NCBI RefSeq assembly: GCF_012222965.1
Contig: NZ_CP038241.1
Coordinates: forward strand, 1,302,001 to 1,366,000
From: Allofrancisella inopinata
GTDB taxonomy: Bacteria; Pseudomonadota; Gammaproteobacteria; Francisellales; Francisellaceae
Direction: 5' to 3'
Length of the DNA stretch: 64,000 bases
Both the position numbers and the translations under genes were made by a program. Below, one piece after another: positions 8,987 through 17,620 of this stretch. The notes below the pieces were generated by a model, which saw nothing but the letters and a program-made list of their open reading frames with translations, had not been told where the DNA came from and ran no database searches. The first letter of the stretch is position 1. The number at the start of each line of letters is the position of its first letter.

Positions 8987-9682
8987 ATGAATAACTTAGA
9001 TAACAATGAAGTGGATAAATTTTCACGCTTAGCAAACGGTTGGTGGGATCCAAATGGTGAGCTAAAGACCTTACACCAAGTTAATCCTTTACGTTTAGAA
9101 TTTATAAAACAACATACTACTCTTGATAATAAAAAAGTTTTTGATATAGGCTGTGGTGGTGGGATTCTTACAGAATCACTTGTCACAAAAAACAATAAAG
9201 TTTATGGTCTAGATGCCTCAGGTGAAGCCATAAATGTGGCCAAAGGGCATGCTAAAAGTAATAATCTGGACATAAACTATATAAACTCGACTATAGAAGA
9301 GTTTGCTGCAGTTACAAAGGATCAGTTTGACCTTATTACATGTATGGAAATGTTAGAACACGTTCCAGATCCTGAGAGTGTGGTAGCCTCAATATCCAAA
9401 CTTGCAAGGCAAGGAAGTTTATTTTTTGCTTCAACGTTAAATAGAAATCTCAAATCTTATCTACTATCAATAGTAGCTGCTGAACATATTTTAAAAATGG
9501 TTCCTAAAGGCACTCACCAATACAGCAAATTTATAAAACCATATGAGCTAATAAAAGTAGCGGAAAAATATGGTTTTAAACCTTTAGAAATAATTGGCAT
9601 TCATTATAATCCTATTACTAACTCTTTTAAATTAGGTAAGAATACTGATGTTAACTATATAGTAGCTTTTGAAAAGGTGTAA
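8987..9682 (+). CDS. ubiG: ubiquinone biosynthesis O-methyltransferase
   Basis: 231 residues from the ATG at 8987; a GTG two codons upstream (8981) is also open, and neither has a clear ribosome site. SAM-dependent methyltransferase: motif I is VFDIGCGGGILTESL (about residues 50-65), followed by GLDASGEAI, CMEMLEHVPDPESV and HQYSKFIKP. The N-terminal KFSRLANGWWDPNGELKTLH and NPLRLEFI blocks are specific for UbiG, which performs both O-methylations in ubiquinone synthesis. Ends one base before the next ATG, so the downstream gene is coupled to it. Confidence 0.95.
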   Translation: MNNLDNNEVDKFSRLANGWWDPNGELKTLHQVNPLRLEFIKQHTTLDNKKVFDIGCGGGILTESLVTKNNKVYGLDASGEAINVAKGHAKSNNLDINYINSTIEEFAAVTKDQFDLITCMEMLEHVPDPESVVASISKLARQGSLFFASTLNRNLKSYLLSIVAAEHILKMVPKGTHQYSKFIKPYELIKVAEKYGFKPLEIIGIHYNPITNSFKLGKNTDVNYIVAFEKV

Positions 9683-9683
9683 A

Positions 9684-10427
9684 ATGCAATATAACTATTT
9701 TCATTATCCAACCGATAAACTACCTAACTACGGAAGCGTTGTATATTTTGCTTATCGTAAACTTAGTGATGATAAAAAAGAAAAACTTTACTTATTGGAT
9801 CAAATAAAATCGCAAATTATATCTTGTACAGAGCTATATAATAATATTGAAGTTGCTAATGAAAAAATGAACTGGTGGCTAAAAGAAATAAATAGCTTAA
9901 AAAATGATAAAACCATATTTTCACCACAATTAAAAAAATTAGCTGAAATCTTTGATAAAAACACTTTGTATAAACACTTAATAGTAGATATCAGCTATTC
10001 GCTAGAAAATAGCAGCAAAACTGAGAGGGACTTTTATTCTCATATTTACAATAATTTCTTAGGTATAGAAACTCTTAAAGCTCTTTTTTTAAATGATTTT
10101 AATGATGTAAATATTGATGATATAAAACAATTAAATGCTAATAATGAAATAATTAGACATATTTTTTGTATACCTAAACATTTTTATAATCATATAATTT
10201 TTGATGAAAGGATAATACCTAATATATCTAAAACCGAATTTGATCAAATTGCTCTACAATGGTTAAATAATTACAAACCAGTTAAACTAGATAAAAAATA
10301 TAAACCTCTAGAAAAGATAAATAAAATTCACTACACAATGCTCAAAAAACATCTCAAAAAAGTTAATAATCCTTTTAAGGAAGCTATAGCCTTTAGTCCT
10401 TTGGCTTTATTGTTTTATTCGATTTAG
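9684..10427 (+). CDS. uncharacterised protein, possibly squalene/phytoene synthase-like
   Basis: 247 residues from the ATG one base after the ubiG stop. No signal peptide or membrane helix. The N-terminal part (YFAYRKLSDDKKEKLYLL ... VANEKMNWWLKEINSL, about residues 20-70) recalls the small squalene/phytoene-synthase-like proteins of proteobacteria, which share an aromatic WW-x-x-E block. I could not place the Asp-rich prenyl-binding motifs, so catalytic activity is doubtful. Very AT-rich and Lys/Asn-rich. Coupling to ubiG would fit an isoprenoid/quinone role, but this is inference. Confidence 0.5.
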   Translation: MQYNYFHYPTDKLPNYGSVVYFAYRKLSDDKKEKLYLLDQIKSQIISCTELYNNIEVANEKMNWWLKEINSLKNDKTIFSPQLKKLAEIFDKNTLYKHLIVDISYSLENSSKTERDFYSHIYNNFLGIETLKALFLNDFNDVNIDDIKQLNANNEIIRHIFCIPKHFYNHIIFDERIIPNISKTEFDQIALQWLNNYKPVKLDKKYKPLEKINKIHYTMLKKHLKKVNNPFKEAIAFSPLALLFYSI

Positions 10428-10450
10428 AAAGTTATATTGTAATTTCTTAA

Positions 10451-10486
10451 ATTGTAGTCTCAAAGTTATAAAATGGAACTGATTAA
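10451..10486 (-). pseudogene. possible IS30-type terminal relic next to IS1111 element
   Basis: The bases 10451-10463 are identical to 58037-58049, which lie inside a clearer IS30-like transposase end. Read on the minus strand both can end in the peptide ETTI followed by a stop. The remnant is very short and directly abuts the IS1111-type element, so it is only a weak call. Confidence 0.3.
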
Positions 10487-10499
10487 ATGGACTCGCTTG
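10487..10499. repeat. left subterminal inverted repeat of IS1111-type element
   Basis: 13 bases, perfect inverse match to 11779-11791. Lies about 75 bases upstream of the transposase ATG. Confidence 0.85.
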
Positions 10500-10573
10500 C
10501 TGGAGCAGTGATGCTTCAAAGAGCAAGTTGTTATACTTAAATAACAAACCTAAACAGTCCACAGGAGTCTATA

Positions 10574-11543
10574 ATGAATATTACAATATTAGCTATAGAT
10601 ATTGCAAAAAATATTTTCCAATTACACGGCAACGATAAGTTTGGTAAATGTGTTTATAAAAGACGCATAAAAAGAGATAGTTTGCTTCAAACAATCGCTA
10701 ATATCCCAAAATGCACAATTGTTATGGAATCATGTAGTGGCTCAAATTATTGGTATAGAGAATTTACTAAAATCGGTCACACTGTCAAATTAATATCCCC
10801 ACAATACGTAAAACCATTTGTGAAAACAAATAAAAATGACGCTAATGATGCACAAGCTATAGCAGAGGCAGCTAGTAGACCAAGTATGAGATACGTTGAT
10901 GCTAAGAGTATTGATCAACAAGATAACCAATCTCTACATAAGATGTTTATTATTAGAGTATGGTATTGCTATAAATCAAGGCCATTGTTGTTTAAGTAAA
11001 GCTATACTTGAAATACTAGCAGATACAAATAGTCAGCTAACAGCTTTAACAAAAGATTTCGTACGAGATTTATATGATGAGTTTTTATATTTGGGTAAAA
11101 AAGTAGAATTATATAATGTTAAAGTTAAGCAGCTAGCTAAATCCCAAGAGCCATGTCAAAGGTTATTAGATATTGAAGGAATTGGTGAATTATCTGGCAC
11201 AGCTATTACTGCGATATTAGGTGATCCTAAGAACTTTAGAAATGGTAGACATTTTGCTGCTTTTCTAGGCTTAATCCCTAGACAAAGCTCGAGTGGCCAA
11301 AAAACAAAATTGCTCGGTATAAGTAAAAGAGGTAATACTTATTTAAGAACATTATTGATTCATGGGGCAAGATCTGTTGTTGCTAACTCTACAAAAAGTT
11401 TATGGATACAAGAGAAATTAAGAAGATCAGGCTATTGTAAAACCCTAATTGCGGTTGCAAATAAAAATGCAAGAGTTGCCTGGTCCATATTAGCAAATAA
11501 GACAAAGTATGATATTGATTACAATTTAAATCAAGTCGCTTAA
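10574..11543 (+). pseudogene. IS1111-type transposase, frameshifted by internal deletion
   Basis: The first frame (10574-10999) encodes the N-terminal RuvC-like part (MNITILAIDIAKNIFQLHG; TNKNDANDAQAIAEAA; QDNQSLHK). The second frame, open from about 10940 to 11543, encodes the rest (LLLEYGIAINQG; LLDIEGIGELSGTAI; FAAFLGLIPRQSSSGQK; GISKRGNTYLRTLLIHGARS). Between LHK and LLLEYG the family normally has about 17-19 residues (the RERLIKERT...INQIRG segment), absent here. A deletion of roughly 50 bases near 10945, not a multiple of three, therefore both removed residues and shifted the frame. Function as a DEDD recombinase is lost. Confidence 0.88.
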
Positions 11544-11778
11544 TCACATAAGTAAAATGATTATTTAAAAGTGTAAAACTTGCCTAGGATAAAACTTTGT
11601 TTCAACATGTATCGTTTAGAATACTTAAGACTGATAAGTTATTTTAGGCAACAAATTTAATTAAGGCACTTAAGATGCCAGATGTATGTCAGTGATTATA
11701 CTTTTTAAATAAATTTATTAATGAAATAAAAAAAGGAAGAAAAAATGGTTATCTAAATTCAAAAAAGTATTGATTAAT
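11544..11778 (+). ncRNA. candidate bridge-RNA region, right end of IS1111-type element
   Basis: Non-coding stretch between the transposase stop and the right inverted repeat. It can form a long-range stem (TTGCCTA 11580-11586 with TAGGCAA 11645-11651) and a small hairpin (GGCA 11665-11668 with TGCC 11676-11679). In the IS1111 subgroup of IS110 elements the recombination-guiding RNA is encoded in the right end, which fits this layout. Boundaries and expression are not shown by the sequence. Confidence 0.4.
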
Positions 11779-11791
11779 CAAGCGAGTCCAT
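11779..11791. repeat. right subterminal inverted repeat of IS1111-type element
   Basis: 13 bases, perfect inverse match to 10487-10499; marks the right side of the element. Confidence 0.85.
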
Positions 11792-11922
11792 GTATGTTGA
11801 AAGAGAGTTCCAGAAGTAGTTTATTATATTTTGACGAACAAAAAATTTATAAGGAACTAAAAAATGTAAGTAGAATAGTAAATATCATTCTTTTATTCCT
11901 ATTCCTTAAATTCTAGACTGTA

Positions 11923-13233
11923 TTAAGTTTCAAACACTTCGTTACATGTGACACCAGTTATAGGAGTTGACGTTCCACTCTCACTATAACTATTAGTGTA
12001 TCCTAACCAGTCCATATCATGAAAATCATCAATATATACTCCGCCATCTTGTCTTAGAAAAAATGCCGCATCCCGACCAGGATAACTATCCTCTACCTTA
12101 TTACCCGGAGTTGGAGAAAGGATTGAAGCTAAAATCCCATAACCACTTGGACACGTAAAAGTAATTGCACTTCCAGTATTTACCCAAGTAATACCTGTAA
12201 CCTCACCGACTCCACTTGGTGCTATCTGAGAATAATTACCGCCTACCATAGTCATTGTTGGTACGAAAGCGTCTCCTGTATTGATAGGAATAGCAGCTGC
12301 TACAGCTCCAGAACCACCTGGCGGTGTAGCTGTTAATGTTACAGTATAAGTTGTATTATAATTATCAAATGTTACATTTGTATAAGCTGATGTAGGTGCA
12401 GAAAATGCTGCCGATGATGGATTTGAACTCCACTGTAGTGTCCAAGCATCAGTTATCCCAGTACCTGCTAAATCTACCGATAAGGAATAATCTAAAAATC
12501 CAAATCGAGAACTACTTAATCGTGGTGCTACAACTGTACCAGTAGTTATATTTTTTGTAGATGTCGTTACTACTTCTCCATTTACAGAAACCTCCAAAGT
12601 TACATTATAGGCTGTATTTACGTTTGGAAAAAGATAATCTATCTCTTGACCTGTACCGATTTCAGTACCATCTACTTTCCAAGTAAAGGTTGCATCATCT
12701 GGGATACCTGTATCTGTTATATTAGCTATAAATTTATAGTCTAATACAGAGCCCCCCATAACCTCAGATTCTATTTTAGCTTTACCATAATTAATATTTA
12801 CTGTTTTTACTAAATCAATTTTTTCAATAGAACCATCTGGATTTGTTAGTGTCCCAGAAATACCAATCTGATGTGAACCTACTGAATTAAATATCCAGCT
12901 GGTTGGATTAGAGTCATATGTACAATCACCATTACATGTTGCTAAATCATTATCACTTAACTGTTGGTCTGTAGCAAACTGACCATCTGACATAACCCAA
13001 GTTATGTTATATTCTGGCTCAGATACAGCCTCTTGCTTTAGTACCTTATCCACAGATTTGCCTACTACATTTGTATATCTAAGCAGGTCAACATTATCTA
13101 ATTCTATACTGCAAATTATACCTTGACAATCTGTTAATATCTGCTGCTCACTGTGCTCCTCCTGTGTGCAGCTATTTAACAATGAAGCTAATGCCAGCAT
13201 AATAGCCATCGCTCCTATTAATTTTTTATTCAT
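11923..13233 (-). CDS. surface lipoprotein with Ig/PKD-like repeats
   Basis: 436 residues from the ATG at 13231-13233, chosen because AAGGAGGG lies seven bases upstream; the open frame extends 28 codons further without such a site. The signal peptide ends in LLNSC (lipobox). The mature protein has repeated beta-rich modules with the pattern of PKD/Ig-like folds: ITWVMSDGQFATD, FTWKVDGTEIGTGQEIDYLFP, then TFDNYNTTYTVTLTATPPGG. A Cys-containing C-terminal domain follows. Likely exported and lipid-anchored. It is an isolated gene between the IS1111 element and the LRR gene, so possibly accessory. Function unknown. Confidence 0.72.
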   Translation of the reverse strand: MNKKLIGAMAIMLALASLLNSCTQEEHSEQQILTDCQGIICSIELDNVDLLRYTNVVGKSVDKVLKQEAVSEPEYNITWVMSDGQFATDQQLSDNDLATCNGDCTYDSNPTSWIFNSVGSHQIGISGTLTNPDGSIEKIDLVKTVNINYGKAKIESEVMGGSVLDYKFIANITDTGIPDDATFTWKVDGTEIGTGQEIDYLFPNVNTAYNVTLEVSVNGEVVTTSTKNITTGTVVAPRLSSSRFGFLDYSLSVDLAGTGITDAWTLQWSSNPSSAAFSAPTSAYTNVTFDNYNTTYTVTLTATPPGGSGAVAAAIPINTGDAFVPTMTMVGGNYSQIAPSGVGEVTGITWVNTGSAITFTCPSGYGILASILSPTPGNKVEDSYPGRDAAFFLRQDGGVYIDDFHDMDWLGYTNSYSESGTSTPITGVTCNEVFET

Positions 13234-13452
13234 AACACAGCCCTCCTTATTGTAATCAGCAAATTTATTTTTATAAAAATTATTAATATATTTTAAATTA
13301 AAAAAAATTATTTTCAAGTTAAATGGTGGTATATGCTTAAGTTTTTAAATTTATTTTTAGTTTTATTTATATTTATTAAAAATTTTAATTATTTTTAAAT
13401 TATGAATAAACTGTTATGAGATAAAACATAACTAAGGAAATGTTATTAAGTA

Positions 13453-13962
13453 ATGCGTACAGATAAAGAAGATAGTAATGATGGAAGCATTAGTCAATCT
13501 ATAATATTAGATTATAACAGCTTATCAGGTAAAGGAATTTTAGAAAATCTTAAAGGTGAAGCTGAGAAGAGCACCATAACCGAACTAAATCTTTCAACTT
13601 GTAACATTGGAAACCAAGCAATAAAAGATATCTCTACTAATTTAAAATATTTAAGAGTACTAGATCTTTCAAGTTGTTACATTAACGACCAAAGGCTCAA
13701 CGTTATAGCTATAAACCTAAAACATTTAAAGTCACTAAATATTTCACATTGTAAATATAATATAGAGAGTGGTTTTATCGATCATGAAATAACAAATCTT
13801 ATTCCAAAATTAAAAAATTTAAAAATATTAGGATGCACAGATGTTAATTATCATAATCAAATCTCAAGACACCTTGCTTCTAATTTCCCACTTTTATTGC
13901 TTAATAGTTCAGATTGCCGTAATTATTTTAATAAGCAATATCATATATACTCAAACCAATAA
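13453..13962 (+). CDS. leucine-rich repeat protein
   Basis: 169 residues. Residues about 35-130 contain three to four LRR units of the ribonuclease-inhibitor/cysteine-containing type (TELNLSTCNIGNQAIKDIS; LRVLDLSSCYINDQRLNVI; LKSLNISHCKYN; LKILGCTDVN). No signal peptide or membrane segment. It stands alone between two minus-strand genes and its stop lies three bases from the ftsW end. Small LRR proteins of this kind are common among host-directed proteins of intracellular bacteria, but no export signal is visible and the role is inferred only from the fold. Confidence 0.75.
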   Translation: MRTDKEDSNDGSISQSIILDYNSLSGKGILENLKGEAEKSTITELNLSTCNIGNQAIKDISTNLKYLRVLDLSSCYINDQRLNVIAINLKHLKSLNISHCKYNIESGFIDHEITNLIPKLKNLKILGCTDVNYHNQISRHLASNFPLLLLNSSDCRNYFNKQYHIYSNQ

Positions 13963-13965
13963 GAA

Positions 13966-15174
13966 CTAGACTTTACTTTTTTTATAAACATACTTTGGGT
14001 TGATAGTATCTGCTAAAAGCTTGTTTTCAAAGTCAATTCTAAGCAAAATACCTATTGTGTAACACATAATCAATAAGCTACTACCACCATAACTTATAAA
14101 CGGTAATGTTAAGCCTTTTGTGGGCAATATTCCTGTATTAACTCCCACATTTACAAATACCTGAAACCCCATCCAAAAGCCTATACCATATGCTAAAAAT
14201 GCTTGATAATATCTCTTTAATTCAAATGCTAATTTAGCAATGTTAATAGCTTTTAAAACTATAAACAAATACACCACCAATAATATCATTAAACCAACTA
14301 TGCCTATCTCTTCAGCTATAACTGATGTAATAAAGTCTGTATGAGCTTCTGGTAAAAAAAACTGCTTTTGAACACCATTTCCTAGCCCATCACCAAACCA
14401 ACTTCCTCTACCAAATCCAATAAGTGCTTGAACTAACTGATAACCTGAGCCGTTGGCATTTTCCCAAGGATCTAAAAAACCTGTGATTCTATGCATACGA
14501 TAAGGTGAGATAATCACTAACATAGCAGCCATAATTACCATAGCTGCTAAAAGTAAACCATACCATCGTACTTTACTACCTGCAACAAAAAGCATTCCTA
14601 AAACACAAATTGATATAACCACTGTTGAACCAAAATCAGGTTGCATGAGTAAGAGCATCGCTATACAACCTAATAGAGTTATAGGTACTAAGATACCTTC
14701 TTTAAAATTCCTCATTTTCTCAAGGTTTGTAGCAACATACCCAGAGAAAAATATTATTGCTAAAAGTTTAGCTAATTCTGCAACTTGAATATTAATAATT
14801 ACCAAAGGAATCCAGCGTCTTGCTCCATTAACGCTTTTACCAACTCCAGGCACTAATACAGCTACTAGCACTATAAGCATTATAAAAAAGAAAGCGTTAA
14901 AATTTTTCTCATAATTTTTTGTCGGAACGAGTAAAGCTAATAAAAATAAAAATATCGACACAATAGCAAAGAAACCTTGTCGGATCGAATAGAAAAAGGG
15001 ATTATTATAATCATCTAATGCAACAACCATTGATGCAGAAGTTACCATAATCCACCCAAATGCAAGTAACCCTAGCATTATAAAAACTAAGGAAATATCT
15101 ATCTCAAGTTTTGCTCTGACTCTTTCTCTCTTTGCGTTCTGTTTTGTTAATAAAAGCTTTAATCTATAGAGCAT
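13966..15174 (-). CDS. ftsW: FtsW, lipid II polymerase of the divisome
   Basis: 402 residues, SEDS family, about ten membrane segments. Signature blocks are present: GARRWIPL, QPDFGSTVVI, LVQALIGFGRGSWFGDGLGNGVQKQ and LPEAHTDFITSVIAEEIG, then GILPTKGLTLPFISYGGSS. RodA is the alternative, but the position directly after murD and mraY in the same operon identifies FtsW. Lies 16 bases after murD. Confidence 0.95.
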   Translation of the reverse strand: MLYRLKLLLTKQNAKRERVRAKLEIDISLVFIMLGLLAFGWIMVTSASMVVALDDYNNPFFYSIRQGFFAIVSIFLFLLALLVPTKNYEKNFNAFFFIMLIVLVAVLVPGVGKSVNGARRWIPLVIINIQVAELAKLLAIIFFSGYVATNLEKMRNFKEGILVPITLLGCIAMLLLMQPDFGSTVVISICVLGMLFVAGSKVRWYGLLLAAMVIMAAMLVIISPYRMHRITGFLDPWENANGSGYQLVQALIGFGRGSWFGDGLGNGVQKQFFLPEAHTDFITSVIAEEIGIVGLMILLVVYLFIVLKAINIAKLAFELKRYYQAFLAYGIGFWMGFQVFVNVGVNTGILPTKGLTLPFISYGGSSLLIMCYTIGILLRIDFENKLLADTINPKYVYKKSKV

Positions 15175-15190
15175 TAAGTTAATTTCCTAA

Positions 15191-16438
15191 TTACTGTTTC
15201 AATTGTAGAACTAATTTTTCAAATACTTTGCCACGTTCAGCATAACCACTAAACTCATCAAAACTAGCACATGCTGGGGATAACAATACTATATCACCAC
15301 TTTGAGACTTTTGTTGTGCTAGAACAAAAGCATCTTTCATGTTATCACAAAGCTGATACTCACAGTAGTTACTAATTTGCTGTTTAATATAATGTTTATC
15401 CCTACCGTATATGACTACAAATTTCACAAATTTTCGTAAAACCTCTTCCATCAAGGTAAAATCACCTCCCTTAGCGATACCACCCAATAGGAGAATAATA
15501 TTTTTACTAACTGTAATACTCTTTAGTGCTGCTATTGTAGCACCAACATTTGTTCCCTTAGAGTCATTAATATAGCTAACATGATTAATCTTATCGACAA
15601 ATTTACAGCGGTGATCAAGACCATTAAAAGTTTTTATTATCTCAATAGATTTATTGGTATCTACACTTAGTTTTTCTAGGATGTTGAGCGCCACTACTAT
15701 ATTTTCTAAATTATGTAGACCATACAATTTTGTTTGTGTTATATTCAGTAGTTTTGAAGAGCCGTTGTAGATATTATTATCTACTAAAGTATATTTTCCA
15801 GTATACTTTAAGCCTTTACCCTCAATATCATACATAATAAAATCTTTGCTAAAATTCGCTAAATTTAGCTTCGATTGAGTGTACTCGGCTAAATCTTTGT
15901 ATCTATCTAGATGATCTGGGGAAATATTAATCACGCACCCGATTGTGAAATTTGCTTTTTGTAATAAATCAATTTGAAAGCTTGACAATTCTATTACACA
16001 AAAATCAAACTCATCTGCTAACTTAGAAAGTGGCGATATACCAATATTACCAGTAAGGATACTTTTATGACCTAATTGGTTTAAGACATAGTTAAGTAGT
16101 GTTACTATTGTACTTTTACCATTAGAGCCAGTAATTGCTATAGTTTTTACATCTGTATGTTGTATTTGTTTATAGAAGATATCTATATCGTTAGTTAATT
16201 TATCCTTATAGTCCTTAAGCGGGTTATATGGGTGTTTATTCGTTGGGATGCCAGGGCTTAATGCTATTAGATCATAACTGTCCAAATCATAATTTAGAAA
16301 CTCTTGATCACTATGGGAAATATCTATCTTTAAGTTATTAAACTGTTGCAAAAAATCATATATAGCTTTTCCAGTAGTACCAAACCCCACTAGTAAAATT
16401 TTATTGATTTTATATCCATTAAAATAAAAGTCAGACAC
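15191..16438 (-). CDS. murD: UDP-N-acetylmuramoylalanine-D-glutamate ligase
   Basis: 415 residues, slightly shorter than the E. coli enzyme. Adds D-Glu to UDP-MurNAc-L-Ala in the cytoplasm. The Mur ligase P-loop is ITGSNGKSTIVTLL (about residues 102-115). Also visible are ELSSFQ, NISPDHLDRY, the DHRCKFV and NDSKGTNVGAT blocks and the closing LLSPACASFDEF. Overlaps the mraY stop by one base. Confidence 0.96.
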   Translation of the reverse strand: MSDFYFNGYKINKILLVGFGTTGKAIYDFLQQFNNLKIDISHSDQEFLNYDLDSYDLIALSPGIPTNKHPYNPLKDYKDKLTNDIDIFYKQIQHTDVKTIAITGSNGKSTIVTLLNYVLNQLGHKSILTGNIGISPLSKLADEFDFCVIELSSFQIDLLQKANFTIGCVINISPDHLDRYKDLAEYTQSKLNLANFSKDFIMYDIEGKGLKYTGKYTLVDNNIYNGSSKLLNITQTKLYGLHNLENIVVALNILEKLSVDTNKSIEIIKTFNGLDHRCKFVDKINHVSYINDSKGTNVGATIAALKSITVSKNIILLLGGIAKGGDFTLMEEVLRKFVKFVVIYGRDKHYIKQQISNYCEYQLCDNMKDAFVLAQQKSQSGDIVLLSPACASFDEFSGYAERGKVFEKLVLQLKQ

Positions 16439-17535
16439 TATCTAACCTTAATAGCGATCAAGCCTATTAGAAATAATACCACTGAAATTATCCAAAAGCG
16501 TACTACTACTTTTGTTTCTGGCCAGCCTTTTAGTTCAAAATGGTGGTGGATTGGAGCCATTTTAAAAATTCTTTTGCCATTTCTCAGCTTATATGATCCT
16601 ACTTGAAGGATTACTGAAATAGCCTCTACTACAAATAATAACCCCATGATAAAGAATATTAACTCTTGACGAATCATAATAGCTATTACACCAAGTACAG
16701 CTCCTAGCGTGAGTGACCCAACATCTCCCATAAACACTTCCGCTGGATGAGAATTAAACCATAAAAAGGCCAAGCCAGAACCACAAATAGCCGCGCAAAA
16801 TACAGTCACTTCTGCCAGACCTTGTTTACCAAGGTAGTTAAATAACAAATAGCTTGATAAATTATAATTAGTTTCAATATACGCGTATATTCCTAACCCA
16901 GCAGCAACAAGCACAACTGGCAAAATTGCTAACCCATCTAAACCATCTGTTAGGTTAACAGCATTACTACTACCGTTTATAATAAAAAAAGTTAATACAG
17001 TAAAAAGCACTATTCCCATAGGGATGTATAAGTCTTTAGAAAATGGTATAGATAAATTCATTTGACCATTTTTTTCTAATAGAACAAATAAAACTATCGC
17101 TAAGATAATAGAGAAAACAGATTGTAAAGCAAACTTATGTTTTGCTCTCAGCCCCTTCGGGTGCTTAAGTACAAGTTTCAAAAAATCATCGAAAAATCCA
17201 ATAGCTCCAAAAAATAAAACTACAAAAATTAAAATCCAAAGATAGATACTACTTAGATCCCCCCATAGTAGTGACGATATAACTATAGACGATAAGATTA
17301 AGACACCGCCCATTGTAGGGGTATTTTTTTTAGAAAAATGACTTTCTGGACCTTCATCACGAACTACTTGGCCAATTTGCATTTTTTGAAGCCAACGTAT
17401 CATGGGAGAGCCGAGTAATAAAGTTATAAGTAATGATGTAATAGTAATCATAAGTATTCTCACAGAAACATAACTACTAAATACGTCAAAAGCCGAGAAA
17501 TACTGACTAAGCCATTTAAAAAGATAGATTAACAT
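16438..17535 (-). CDS. mraY: phospho-N-acetylmuramoyl-pentapeptide transferase
   Basis: 365 residues, the usual length, with about ten membrane helices. Makes lipid I at the inner membrane. Motifs: [10 protein letters not shown], the GFFDDFLK Asp pair (about residues 115-122), [22 protein letters not shown], and the [12 protein letters not shown] block. First gene of the mraY-murD-ftsW run. Confidence 0.97.
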   Translation of the reverse strand: MLIYLFKWLSQYFSAFDVFSSYVSVRILMITITSLLITLLLGSPMIRWLQKMQIGQVVRDEGPESHFSKKNTPTMGGVLILSSIVISSLLWGDLSSIYLWILIFVVLFFGAIGFFDDFLKLVLKHPKGLRAKHKFALQSVFSIILAIVLFVLLEKNGQMNLSIPFSKDLYIPMGIVLFTVLTFFIINGSSNAVNLTDGLDGLAILPVVLVAAGLGIYAYIETNYNLSSYLLFNYLGKQGLAEVTVFCAAICGSGLAFLWFNSHPAEVFMGDVGSLTLGAVLGVIAIMIRQELIFFIMGLLFVVEAISVILQVGSYKLRNGKRIFKMAPIHHHFELKGWPETKVVVRFWIISVVLFLIGLIAIKVR

Positions 17536-17620
17536 ACAATTTTTATCTGGAAATAAATTAGCTACATTATAGTATATCTAGTTTTACTTTTACAGAGCTT
17601 TAGAATTCTTAAGTTAACAC

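Larger units (their letters stand above)
10487..11791 (+). mobile_element. IS1111-type (IS110 family) insertion sequence, defective
   Basis: About 1305 bases bounded by a perfect 13-base inverted repeat (10487-10499 and 11779-11791, core TGGACTCGCTTG). The IS1111 subgroup is known for such subterminal repeats, a short left end and a long non-coding right end. Here the left non-coding part is about 87 bases and the right about 235. The true termini may lie a few bases outside the repeats; TGATTAA occurs just before the left repeat (10480-10486) and before the right one (11771-11777). The transposase is broken, so the copy should not move by itself. Confidence 0.8.

Noticed and set aside
10574-11543. 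Programmed frameshift in the IS1111 transposase
   Set aside because: Family members are encoded in one frame, and residues are missing at the junction, so a deletion is the simpler explanation.
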